From Phanerodontia chrysosporium (Eukaryota; Basidiomycota; Agaricomycetes; Polyporales; Phanerochaetaceae): a stretch of 64,000 nt of DNA. The translations under genes were made by a program, and so were the position numbers. Below, piece after piece: positions 46,123-55,342 of this stretch. Below the pieces are notes generated by a model, which had not been told where the DNA came from, searched no databases, and worked only from the letters and a program-made list of their open reading frames with translations. The stretch covers positions 1-64,000 of the forward strand of contig MJGA01000018.1 in assembly GCA_001910725.1 (NCBI GenBank), given 5' to 3'. Numbering within the stretch: position 1 is the stretch's first letter; each line of letters begins with the position of its first letter.

Positions 46123-46396
46123 CGAATTGTCACAGTTTTTCGTCTTAACCCTTAGGGTTAGGGGCAGCAGGTGACAGAAGCGATTACTCCGAACTGTGAC
46201 ATGCAGAAGCGCTGGAGTGACAGCCCTAGGCTCGGGGCTGGTCACGTGATACGGCGGTCACGTGATGCGCACACGTGCGGTATCCCAGGGTCACATGGTC
46301 GAAGGTCTAGAAGCAGGCAAGGGTCTGGAAGCGCCGAGACACTCCGGAATGGACTAGAAAGCCCTGGAGGTCTCTGGACAGGTCCGGACAGTGCTG

Positions 46397-46414
46397 GAAC
46401 GTTCTGGAGGTTTC
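46397..46414 (+). promoter_or_regulatory. Heat-shock-element-like array in the LTR
   Basis: GAAcgTTCtgGAGgtTTC gives alternating GAA/TTC pentamers, three perfect and one with a single change, the pattern bound by heat-shock factor. It lies about 130 bp upstream of the TATA box in U3. Function is inferred from the motif only. Confidence 0.4.
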
Positions 46415-46545
46415 TGGGACATCGTAGGAACATTTAGGAACGTGTAGGAGAATGTAGGAATGCCTGTAGGGCACTAGCCAATAGCGTAGTAGGTATTAGA
46501 TAGCTAGGACCCTGAACACCGGTCCCTGGGGACCTGGTGCACATG

Positions 46546-46589
46546 TATATAAACCCTGAGGGCTGGGGGTGCCTCCCCAGCTTCAATCT
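46546..46589 (+). promoter_or_regulatory. TATA box and predicted transcription start of gypsy family 1
   Basis: TATATAAA at 46546-46553 is followed 33 nt after its first base by AGCTTCAATCT (46579-46589), the sequence complementary to the primer site. In self-primed elements such as Tf1 the primer is the very 5' end of the RNA, so this also predicts the start site. Confidence 0.7.
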
Positions 46590-46729
46590 CATCGCATCTC
46601 ACCTCTCTAGCCTCTATACCTCGTCTTCAAGCCTGGCTACACCCTTTGTAGTCCAAGTAAACCTTTGCCAGTGAGTATTGCTGGTCGGTTTGGTGTATAG
46701 GCGCTAGGGCAGCGCATTTTTGTGATAGA

Positions 46730-46740
46730 AGATTGAAGCT
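46730..46740 (+). other. Self-primer binding site (plus copy)
   Basis: AGATTGAAGCT is the exact 11-nt complement of the predicted RNA 5' end (46579-46589). It lies 2 nt beyond the LTR end, the spacing expected if integrase trims a dinucleotide. No tRNA-type TGG site is present. Confidence 0.8.
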
Positions 46741-47033
46741 AGCCAACCTACTCCACCTTTGGTGGCCTAGGTTATTGCTTTGGGTTCTGGGGGCTTGTTT
46801 GAACAAGTGCTTTTGCGCTTTGTTCAGTTTTCTGCCGATCCACAGGCGTAAGTGGGCACTATAGTACCTTTTTAGGTACAGACAGGGGAACGTGGTGTAA
46901 CCCACCTCAGAGGGCTTTGCCTGCGGACGAGTAACCCCTGTTGTAGTGCTGGACTAAGGGTGTAATACCCTGTCCAACCAGTTTTAGCTGCGTGGCGTGG
47001 AAACCCGCAGTAATACCCCTTTCTCTTCGTTGA

Positions 47034-47848
47034 GGGTTGGCTGGCAGGAAAGCCTTGCGCTTTGCCTGTGTGGAGAAGTTTTCTGGCTTGTGTACACAGG
47101 CTGACCCGTGTTTACTAGTGCCTAAAGCTGCTAGGAACCGTTTTGTCCTTGCTAAGGACGAGAGCTCTGGCAAACCCTTGCTTGAGCGCATCAAGATCTC
47201 GAACCTTCACCGCTTCAAAGACGTTGGGAAGCCGCGCCCTGCGTACAAACCTCGCACTACACCCTACACCCCTGTCCCTGGTCGTCGTGAAAGGCTTGCT
47301 CGTGAAGCAGACTTGAACGACTTCAAGCACCAGCTTCAGCTCGAAGACTATCGCAACGAACAGCGCAAGCGCCGCCTACTCGATCGCATCGCGAACGCCC
47401 CTCCCCCTCTACCCCTCATCGAACGTATTGAACCTCCCCTACTCCCCCTATCGAAGTCAAACCCATTCCCAAAGACCTTCGCTTTCACACCAACACTCAG
47501 GTCCATCAGCTGCGCGACTACGGACGAAAGTTCAACGGCGCCCTTAACCACTTGGGTCCGTTCTTTCAGAAGCTAGACGAGCAGCGTTTTCGAGTTGGGT
47601 TGACTGAACACGAGCTCTACACCTTGGGCTTGTTCAAGGAGAGGTTCGACAACATTCGCAAACACCTTCAGACCATCGTCGAGACGAAGGAGTACACCAC
47701 GAGGGAGTGGAAGAAGATTTCGAGGGATTTGAAGAAGGCAGGCGCACATAGCTTCGCTGAGCTTAAGCCACGCTTCGCTGAGCATTGCAGGGAGCTGATT
47801 CAGGAGTTGGGTGAAGATTGGTTGTTTTTGGAGAAGAACCTCGATTAG
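47034..47848 (+). pseudogene. AUG-less leader reading frame upstream of gag, one-base frameshift
   Basis: Same frame as 8449-7634 on the minus strand: it opens after TGA (47031-47033), has no ATG and ends with TAG 29 nt before the gag AUG. In this copy a run of four C at 47436-47439 replaces five C in the minus copy, splitting the frame into 47034-47576 and a continuation ending at 47848. The predicted product is basic with a Cys-containing N-terminus (about residues 10-30), a Pro-rich hinge and a charged helical C-terminus. Function unknown; the shift may be a sequencing error. Confidence 0.55.
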
Positions 47849-47877
47849 TTTTTGTATCTGCGCGTTTTTGAATCAAG

Positions 47878-49458
47878 ATGTCGCTCAATTCAAATCCTGT
47901 TGACTTTGGTTTGCGTTCTGCTGCGAGTTCAAGTGGTATGGACCCTTGGGGAGCGTTAGAACTCGGCTCTATGGCTGAGGGAGGCCCTACCCCAGTTTTG
48001 GCCGCTGCGCCGCTTTCGACCTCTTACGAAGAGTACAGCCAGTCATGGGTACAAGCCGCTCAGGAAGGACTGACTCCTGGCGACTTCAAGGCCCTCGTTG
48101 ACAGCCTGGGTAACTGGGTAAAGGCTGAGATAGCTCAAGTAAGGTCGGAAATGGGTTCAGAAGTCCTTCGCTTGAAGGAAGCCCTTCGCAAACGCAAAAC
48201 TGAGGCCAAGACACTTCAGGAGCAGATAGACACTCTTGAGCAGACTAGACAGCACTTGTCTGCGCAGATAGCAGAGGCTCAGAACCAAAATCGCGTTTTG
48301 CAGAACGCTATGCAGGTGCTGAAGCAGGAGAACGAGAGCTTGAAAGTGTTGGTTCAGCAAGGCACTAGTGGAGGCAACGTTGGGTTGTCTCAGTCTTTGT
48401 TCCCTACCATGAAGGAGCCTGACACCTTTAATGGTGATAAGGCTAGTAAGCTGGATGACTGGCTCGAGTCGATGGCACTCTGGTTGCGCCACCGTGGCGT
48501 AATGGACGACGAAAAGAAGATAGAGACGGCGATGACTTACCTGCGAGGTTCAGCAAAGAAGGTCATGCAAGAGTACTTCGACAAGGTGGCAGACTCAAAG
48601 CCCCTTGGTACTTGGACCAACTTTGTGAACGAACTCCAGAAAGGATTCCAACAGACCGACAAGAAGGACAGGGCAAGGGCAGAGTTTGAGCAGCTTGTCA
48701 GCAAGAAGGGAACGAACGAGAAGACTTTCAATGAGTTTGCTGCTCGTTTCCGTTCGCTGGCTCGCCAAACTGGCTTCTCCAACGAGGAACTGTTGGTCAA
48801 AGCCTATGCCCATACCCCTCGTGCCGCCGCCGATGTACTGGCAGCCCGTGGTCGTGCTCAGTGGGCTACGACCTGGGATGGTTGGTTGAAGGATGTTCAG
48901 GAGATTCTGCAGGATCAACGTCTCTTGACGGGCACCGTACTCTCTGGACAGCCTCAGTCGTCGAAAGACCCTGACGCTATGGATGTCGACGCCTTGAAGA
49001 AGGGGTCAGCCCAGGGTAAAGGCAAGACAGCCAAAGTTCAGAAGGTTGCCATGTCGTTCGAGGAGGCGAAGAAGAAAGGCTGCTGCGCTCAGTGTGGAGG
49101 CAAAGGCCACATCGCCAAGGAGTGTCCATCGAAGAAGAACAACTCAGGTTCTTCGACGTCGTCGAGTAAAACCACCAATGCACCGGTGGCCAGTTCGTCA
49201 AAGGCTTCGCCTTCAAAGGGAAAGGAGAAGGATAAGGGCTCTCGCCACACGAAGAACAGCGTGCGCGAGGTGTACGCCAGTGACTCGGAGAGATTCCAGG
49301 AGGTAGCCTCTGACGAGGAATCGAGCTCAGATAGCTCAGAAGAAGAAGATACCCCCAAGACCAAGCACAAGAAGAAGTCGTCTTCGAAGGAGAAGGCGCA
49401 GAAGATTAACCGCGTGGTATTCTCAGACGATGAGGATTTTCTGCAGGGACCGATGTAG
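47878..49458 (+). CDS. gag: Gypsy family 1 Gag
   Basis: A 526-residue Gag that starts at the first AUG of the predicted transcript. A Gln/Leu-rich coiled coil lies at about 85-160, the retrotransposon-gag (capsid) domain at about 170-330, the CCHC zinc knuckle at 403-416 and an acidic Ser-rich tail ending in a basic patch. It forms the virus-like particle in the cytoplasm. The stop codon (49456-49458) lies within the open -1 frame that leads into protease. Confidence 0.94.
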   Translation: MSLNSNPVDFGLRSAASSSGMDPWGALELGSMAEGGPTPVLAAAPLSTSYEEYSQSWVQAAQEGLTPGDFKALVDSLGNWVKAEIAQVRSEMGSEVLRLKEALRKRKTEAKTLQEQIDTLEQTRQHLSAQIAEAQNQNRVLQNAMQVLKQENESLKVLVQQGTSGGNVGLSQSLFPTMKEPDTFNGDKASKLDDWLESMALWLRHRGVMDDEKKIETAMTYLRGSAKKVMQEYFDKVADSKPLGTWTNFVNELQKGFQQTDKKDRARAEFEQLVSKKGTNEKTFNEFAARFRSLARQTGFSNEELLVKAYAHTPRAAADVLAARGRAQWATTWDGWLKDVQEILQDQRLLTGTVLSGQPQSSKDPDAMDVDALKKGSAQGKGKTAKVQKVAMSFEEAKKKGCCAQCGGKGHIAKECPSKKNNSGSSTSSSKTTNAPVASSSKASPSKGKEKDKGSRHTKNSVREVYASDSERFQEVASDEESSSDSSEEEDTPKTKHKKKSSSKEKAQKINRVVFSDDEDFLQGPM

Positions 49459-52400
49459 AGTCTGCGACATCTGGTCCGTTTTTAGATTTCCTTTACCCTC
49501 CCGACTCAGTAGAATGTATTAGATCAGTTTTAGAATCGAGAAAAGTCTCTAGTTTACCCTCTAAATCGAGCTTTATCGTTCCAGTAACTTTGAGTCAGGG
49601 TAAGGAAATCAGAGTGCAGACTACCGCGCTGGTTGATTCAGGGGCCTATGCTGTGTTCATTAGCCATCGCTTCGTCAAGAAGCATAAGCTGAAGACGAAC
49701 CAGCTGGCCAGGGAGATACGCGTTTACAACGCAGATGGCTCCAGGAACAAGTGTGGCAGTATTGAGGAGTACGCTTGGCTCGACGTAGCCGTAGGGGACC
49801 ATGTCTCCAGACAAGCATGCCTCATTACAGATCTGGGTGGAAAGGACATGTTCCTCGGCTTTAGCTACTTGAAGAAGCATAATCCCGAGATAGATTGGGA
49901 TAAGGGCGAGTGGAAGTACTCCAGATGCCCAGATTCTTGTCGCTTTACCAGCCACAAGGCTCAAGTAGCGCAAGCAGAGCTCGAAGAACCTATGGATGAG
50001 GACTTCGAGGAGGAAGAAGAGGAGCCTTGGCTCCAGTGGGTCGACCCTTCCACCCCAGATGGCCGCGTTTTGGCATTAACTTGCCGGAAGATCGCAGCGA
50101 TGTGCAGTATTCGTTCGCTGGAGGGAATCGAGGGCTGGGAGCAGCTTGTCCCTGCACAGTATCAAGACTATGGGGACGTGTTTTCGAAGCGTGCAAGCGA
50201 ACGGTTACCCGTACGAAAGCCTTACGACCACGCTGTCGAGTTTATCGACGGAGCTACCCTACCTCGACCAGCTCGTAATTACTCGCTGTCGCCAGAAGAG
50301 AGGAATTCTCTGGACGAGTGGATTCAGGAGAATCTCGCCAAGGGATACATCAGACCAAGTAAATCCCCGCTGGCAGCACCAGTCTTTTTCGTGAAGAAGA
50401 AGGACGGTTCATTGCGCTTGGTGCAGGACTACAGAAAGCTGAACGAAGTCGTTAAGAAAGACCGCTTCCCTATACCCAAGATCTCAGACCTTATAGATCG
50501 ACTATCTAAGGCTAGTATATACACCAAGATTGACCTTAGATGGGGGTATAACAACGTCAGAATCAAGGAAGGAGACGAGTGGAAGCTGGCCTTCATCACA
50601 CCTTTCGGTTTATACGAACCTACAGTGATGTTCTTCGGCCTCAGCAATGCACCAGCAACCTTTCAGCGCATGATGAACCATATTCTCGACGATCTGATTC
50701 GAGAAGGGCATGTCATGGTCTACCTAGACGACATTCTCATCTTCACGAATAACTTGGACCACCATCGGCGATTAGTTCGGGAGGTATTGCAGCGGCTACG
50801 CGACAACGACCTGTTTGCTAAGCCAGAAAAATGCTTCTTCGAGACGGATAGCATTGAATACCTCGGAATGATCATCAGCAAGGGGTCGGTTCAGATGGAT
50901 CCATCGAAGGTAGATGGCGTTTTATCTTGGCCCATACCCAAAAGGGTCAAAGATGTCCAGGCTTTCCTGGGTTTTGCTAACTTCTACCGACGGTTTATTC
51001 GAGACTTTGGCAAGATTGTTCGCCCATTGTCAGAGCTTACCCGCAAAGGCAAAGAGTGGGAATGGGGGCCTGAGCAGCAGGATGCCTTCGATACACTCAA
51101 AAGAGCGTTCACTACTGCGCCTATTCTCAAGATTCCAGACGACGAGCACCCTTTTAGGCTCGAATGCGATTCGTCAGACTTTGCTACGGGGGCTGTACTT
51201 GAGCAACTGGGCGAGGATGGCCTTTGGCACCCTGTCGCGTTTTACTCCAAGGCGCTAGGCGTACATGAGCGCAACTACGAGATATACGACAAGGAGATGC
51301 TAGCCATCATCCGCGCATTGAAGGAATGGCGCCACCACTTGGAGGGACACCCTCTACCATTCGACATATGGTCAGATCACCAGAATTTGACCTATTTCCG
51401 CAAGGCGCAAGACTTGACGCGACGCCAAGCACGTTGGAGTCTTTTCCTCACACGTTTCCACTTCAAGTTGGAGCACAAGCCTGGAAAGACGATGAAGCGG
51501 GCTGATCCAATGTCCAGGAGGCCAGATCATGAATTGGGGGTGGATTGCGACAATCGTGAAAAAGTCCTTTTGAAGCCAGAATATTTCGCGATTCGAGCCA
51601 TGCAACCAACCCATTCATCGATAGTGGACGATAGCAAACTGCTAGAAAGGATCAGAAAAGCCCTGCTGGACGACGAAGTCACCAAGTCGTACAAAGACCT
51701 GATGTTGAAAGGACCAAGAGAGTTCGGGAAGGACTTAGCGGAATGGCACCTCGAGGACGGGCTACTACTGCACCGAGGCAAGGTGTATGTGCCCAAGGAC
51801 GACAAGATTAGGGCGGATCTACTCAAGTTACACCACGACTTCCCTGGGGCTGGACACCCTGGACGATGGAAGACGTTGGAGTTGCTGTCGCGCAACTACT
51901 GGTGGCCAGGAATGTCGGTTTACGTCAAGAAGTACGTCGCAGGCTGCGAAGTCTGCCAGTCGCATAAAAACGTCAACCAGAAGCCTGCTGGCCTGCTACA
52001 ACCGAACGAGGTTCCGTCGGAACCCTGGGAGATAATCTCATGCGATATGATCACGGACTTGCCTGAGTCGGACGGTTACAACGCTATCTTCGTAGTCGTT
52101 TGCCGCTTAACCAAGCGAGCACATTTCCTCCCCATCACCAAGGAGTTTTCAGCCAAGGATCTGGGAAATTTGCTCTATGAGCGTGTTTGGCCTTTGCACG
52201 GCCTACCCAGACAGATCATTTCGGATAGAGGAACGCAGTTCGCCGCGAAACTCTTCCAGGAATGGTGCAGACTCCTGGGGATCAAGTCAGCAATGACTAC
52301 AGCGTTTCACCCTCAGGCAGACGGTCAGACTGAGCGAGTTAATCAGTCATTGGAGCAATATCTGCGCTGCTACACAAGCTTCAGGCAGGACGACTGGGCG

Positions 52401-53591
52401 TACCTTTTGCCCTCTGCCGAGTTTGCGTACAACAACCAGGCGCATGAAAGCACCAAGAACTCGCCATTCTTCGTCGAATATGGCCGTCATCCACGCATGT
52501 TCCCAGAGCAGGACCGTGTTACAAGGTTGTCAGAACTGGACGACTGGACGAAGCTTAGACAGGAGGCCCAAGATCAGGCGAAAGCCGCGCTCATGCTGGC
52601 TGCAGAGCGAATGAAGTGGTACTACGACCAGGGTAAATCAGAACCCTTGTTCAAGGTCGGAGACCGTGTTTGGCTTGACGCAAAGGATCTGAACCTTCGG
52701 GTTCCCTCCAAGAAACTGGCACCAAAGCGAGTAGGCCCTTACGAGATCGTAGAGCAGCTGGGACCGGTCACCTTCAAGCTGAAGTTACCAGCCCATGTGA
52801 AGATTCACCCGGTCTTCCACGCAAGCAAGCTCACGAAGCACGTCGAGGATGAGGTTGCCAATCGCACGCGCAAACCCCTACCACCCATTCGTGTGGGTGA
52901 TGACGAGGAGTACGAGGTCGAGCAGATCGTAGATGCACAGCCAGACTCTAAAGGCCGTGTTATGTACCGAGTACGGTGGAGAGGCTACGATGAGCATAGC
53001 GACACATGGGAATACTTGCCCAATCTCAAGCACGCTATGGCGAAGGTCAAACAATTCCACAGGAAATACCCAGATGCGCCGAAGGCAATTTCCCTTCTGC
53101 AACGCCACCACGATGAGGAGGATGAGTTTTTCGTGCGCGAACTCGCGCTACTCCAATCTTGGGGAGCAGACGACCAGTTCGAGGTCGAGCTCATGAACAA
53201 GGACGCAAAACTCCCCTCACGTGGCTCGCCAGAAAGTGCAGGGTTGGATCTTTTCATCACGGAAGACCTTACGCTCAAGCCCCATGATCGCAAGCTAGCG
53301 TCAACGGGCCTTCGAATGTGTACTCCACCAGGTACCTACGCTCGAGTCGCACCACGGAGTGGCCTCAGCCTCAGAGGCATCGACATAGGAACAGGCGTTA
53401 TTGACCGAGATTATCGAGGGGAGCTCAAAATTCTACTCATCAACAACTCGCCCGACACCTTTACTTTCCACAAGGGTGATCGTGTCGCTCAACTCGTGCT
53501 CGAAAGAATCTCCTACGCCGAACCAACTCCGGTTTCTCGCCTCGACTCAACCATTCGCAGCAGCGATGGTTTTGGCTCCACTGGTATTTAG
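49434..53591 (+). CDS. pol: Gypsy family 1 Pol: PR-RT-RNase H-IN-chromodomain-dUTPase
   Basis: The frame is open from 49434, 25 nt before the gag stop, to 53591 and has no AUG before protease, so it is probably reached by -1 frameshifting. Counting from 49590: protease active site DSGA (16-19); reverse transcriptase with YLDD (378-381); RNase H (first Asp about 527); integrase HHCC (from about 748) and D,D,E (about 819, 880, 915); chromodomain (about 1107-1160) with the aromatic/WEYLPNL core; dUTPase (about 1196-1333) with motifs AGLDLF, APRSGLSLRGID, GVIDRDYRGE, GDRVAQLVLE and DGFGSTG. The chromodomain should direct integration to modified chromatin; the dUTPase would keep dUTP out of cDNA. 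No frame break. Confidence 0.95.
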   Translation, partial: GFSAGTDVESATSGPFLDFLYPPDSVECIRSVLESRKVSSLPSKSSFIVPVTLSQGKEIRVQTTALVDSGAYAVFISHRFVKKHKLKTNQLAREIRVYNADGSRNKCGSIEEYAWLDVAVGDHVSRQACLITDLGGKDMFLGFSYLKKHNPEIDWDKGEWKYSRCPDSCRFTSHKAQVAQAELEEPMDEDFEEEEEEPWLQWVDPSTPDGRVLALTCRKIAAMCSIRSLEGIEGWEQLVPAQYQDYGDVFSKRASERLPVRKPYDHAVEFIDGATLPRPARNYSLSPEERNSLDEWIQENLAKGYIRPSKSPLAAPVFFVKKKDGSLRLVQDYRKLNEVVKKDRFPIPKISDLIDRLSKASIYTKIDLRWGYNNVRIKEGDEWKLAFITPFGLYEPTVMFFGLSNAPATFQRMMNHILDDLIREGHVMVYLDDILIFTNNLDHHRRLVREVLQRLRDNDLFAKPEKCFFETDSIEYLGMIISKGSVQMDPSKVDGVLSWPIPKRVKDVQAFLGFANFYRRFIRDFGKIVRPLSELTRKGKEWEWGPEQQDAFDTLKRAFTTAPILKIPDDEHPFRLECDSSDFATGAVLEQLGEDGLWHPVAFYSKALGVHERNYEIYDKEMLAIIRALKEWRHHLEGHPLPFDIWSDHQNLTYFRKAQDLTRRQARWSLFLTRFHFKLEHKPGKTMKRADPMSRRPDHELGVDCDNREKVLLKPEYFAIRAMQPTHSSIVDDSKLLERIRKALLDDEVTKSYKDLMLKGPREFGKDLAEWHLEDGLLLHRGKVYVPKDDKIRADLLKLHHDFPGAGHPGRWKTLELLSRNYWWPGMSVYVKKYVAGCEVCQSHKNVNQKPAGLLQPNEVPSEPWEIISCDMITDLPESDGYNAIFVVVCRLTKRAHFLPITKEFSAKDLGNLLYERVWPLHGLPRQIISDRGTQFAAKLFQEWCRLLGIKSAMTTAFHPQADGQTERVNQSLEQYLRCYTSFRQDDWAYLLPSAEFAYNNQAHESTKNSPFFVEYGRHPRMFPEQDRVTRLSELDDWTKLRQEAQDQAKAALMLAAERMKWYYDQGKSEPLFKVGDRVWLDAKDLNLRVPSKKLAPKRVGPYEIVEQLGPVTFKLKLPAHVKIHPVFHASKLTKHVEDEVANRTRKPLPPIRVGDDEEYEVEQIVDAQPDSKGRVMYRVRWRGYDEHSDTWEYLPNLKHAMAKVKQFHRKYPDAPKAISLLQRHHDEEDEFFVRELALLQSWGADDQFEVELMNKDAKLPSRGSPESAGLDLFITEDLTLKPHDRKLASTGLRMCTPPGTYARVAPRSGLSLRGIDIGTGVIDRDYRGELKILLINNSPDTFTFHKGDRVAQLVLERISYAEPTPVSRLDSTIRSSDGFGSTGI

Positions 53592-53611
53592 GCTTCACCA
53601 GGAGGTTCAGC

Positions 53612-53626
53612 TAGAATTGGGGGTAA
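53612..53626 (+). other. Polypurine tract of gypsy family 1
   Basis: TAGAATTGGGGGTAA immediately precedes the 3' LTR and is the expected plus-strand primer site. Confidence 0.6.
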
Positions 53627-54226
53627 TGTCACAGTTTTTCGTCTTAACCCTTAGGGTTAGGGGCAGCAGGTGACAGAAGCGATTACTCCGAACTGTGACA
53701 TGCAGAAGCGCTGGAGTGACAGCCCTAGGCTCGGGGCTGGTCACGTGATACGGCGGTCACGTGATGCGCACACGTGCGGTATCCCAGGGTCACATGGTCG
53801 AAGGTCTAGAAGCAGGCAAGGGTCTGGAAGCGCCGAGACACTCCGGAATGGACTAGAAAGCCCTGGAGGTCTCTGGACAGGTCCGGACAGTGCTGGAACG
53901 TTCTGGAGGTTTCTGGGACATCGTAGGAACATTTAGGAACGTGTAGGAGAATGTAGGAATGCCTGTAGGGCACTAGCCAATAGCGTAGTAGGTATTAGAT
54001 AGCTAGGACCCTGAACACCGGTCCCTGGGGACCTGGTGCACATGTATATAAACCCTGAGGGCTGGGGGTGCCTCCCCAGCTTCAATCTCATCGCATCTCA
54101 CCTCTCTAGCCTCTATACCTCGTCTTCAAGCCTGGCTACACCCTTTGTAGTCCAAGTAAACCTTTGCCAGTGAGTATTGCTGGTCGGTTTGGTGTATAGG
54201 CGCTAGGGCAGCGCATTTTTGTGATA
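53627..54226 (+). repeat. 3' LTR of gypsy family 1, plus copy
   Basis: This 600-bp direct repeat of 46128-46727 is followed by the target duplication CGAAT at 54227-54231. Confidence 0.95.
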
Positions 54227-54351
54227 CGAATAACCTTCACTGCTTGTGTTTCAGATTGCAGACAACACTCTACAGGCGGCTGACGGACCCCGCTACAAAT
54301 AACTCATCGGTCCATCTACTCACACAAGACTGAATTTATTGACAGATCCTC

Positions 54352-55342
54352 TTAAACGACCAAATTGATCTTCAGCTTGTCCCCCTCAATGACCTCCTGC
54401 TTCTTCGCCAGGAGCGCCTCGACGTCCCAGCGGGCATCGACGAAGCGACCCGCGAGCCACTCGCGGCGTTCGCGCACAAGCCAAACGAGGGTATGTGCCG
54501 CGAGCTGCGTGGTGTCTGTGAGGAAATCCGGGGCCTGGAACTCAGGCGGGAGGCGCGTCGACATTTCCGTTCTGCATCCGATGACACCCGGGTGCACCGA
54601 GTACGCAAGCACGCCCTTGTCGCCGTACTCGCCGCTCACCCACTCTGCAAGGCGCAGCTGTGCGAGCTTCGCGATCTGCACACCACGTCAGCGTGCTGGT
54701 ATGCGAATAGAGGCCAAGGAAACGCACCGTGTACGCTGAGAAGCGTGGCAGGAAGCCGAGGGCGCCCGCGCTTGCGACGTTTACGATGGTCTTGTCTCCA
54801 CCGGACGCAATGAGCAGCGGCAAGAGCGCGCGGGTCACAGCGTACGTTCCCCGCAGGTTTATTTCGAACGACCTCCACCACTCGGCGGGATCGCTGTCCG
54901 CGACCAAGGCGTACTGCTCGAGGTATCCCGCGTTGTTGATCACAATGTCGACGCGCGCGAAGGTCTCTTCGATGCGTTTGGCGGCGGCACTGACCTGAGC
55001 GGTGTCCATGACATCGACGGAGAGCGCAAAAGGACTTCGGGCTTGTGTCTCTCACGTGCTGCCTGGAGACATTCGCTCGTGGTGGCACCGAGGTTGCCGC
55101 GCGCAAGCAGTGCGATGCCCTTCGCGCCTGCCTGGGCCACCGCGATGGCGGTTGTTTGGCCAATACCGCGCGAGGCACCGGTGATGACGATGACCTTGCC
55201 GGTGAGGTCCGCCTTTGACGGGTCGATAGCTGGGTAGGTGTCATGCCGGCTCGTAGGCAGGAACTTCTCGCCTGTGAAGCAAGACGTCAGCCCATGCCCT
55301 GTCACTGCAGATCGCCTCAAGCATACCAACGTAGTGCGCCAT
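54352..55342 (-). CDS. Short-chain dehydrogenase/reductase, paralog 2, one frameshift
   Basis: Three exons at the same places as in paralog 1 (55327-55342, 54728-55271, 54352-54675) would give about 294 residues. The first exon again encodes five residues plus one base. Motifs are TGASRGIG, NNAG and the catalytic AYT-(intron)-IAK. In exon 2 a run of four A (plus strand 55028-55031) lacks one base relative to the frame needed, joining ...KPEVL to ALSVDVMDT only if a base is added. Paralog 1 is uninterrupted at the same place. Either a recent pseudogene or a homopolymer sequencing error. Confidence 0.82.

Larger units (their letters stand above)
46128..46727 (+). repeat. 5' LTR of gypsy family 1, plus copy
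   Basis: This 600-bp LTR (TGTCAC...GTGATA) looks identical to 53627-54226. It holds a 10-bp inverted repeat of its own terminus (46128-46137 with 46192-46201), a telomere-like palindrome (46145-46164), two TCACGTGA sites (46242-46249, 46258-46265), a heat-shock-element-like array (46397-46414), a TATA box (46546-46553) and a self-primer sequence (46579-46589). Confidence 0.95.
46128..54226 (+). mobile_element. Complete Ty3/gypsy chromovirus, family 1, plus copy
   Basis: An 8099-bp element with 600-bp LTRs and a perfect 5-bp target duplication CGAAT (46123-46127 and 54227-54231). Order: LTR, self-primer site, AUG-less leader frame, gag, -1 frame pol (PR, RT, RNase H, IN, chromodomain, dUTPase), polypurine tract, LTR. 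Visually identical LTRs and near identity with the minus copy 37 kb away show recent activity. It sits between two tandem short-chain dehydrogenase paralogs, about 125 bp from the 3' end of the second. Gag and pol frames are intact; the leader frame has one missing C. Confidence 0.96.

Noticed and set aside
46145..46164. Telomeric repeats as sign of a chromosome end or internal telomere scar
   Set aside because: The motif is only three repeat units long and is present at the same place in every LTR copy, so it belongs to the element.
46670..47034. Splicing from a CAGTGAGT in the LTR to an acceptor before the leader frame, to supply an AUG
   Set aside because: The would-be first exon (46579-46670) has no ATG either, so splicing would not solve the start problem; kept only as a minor possibility.
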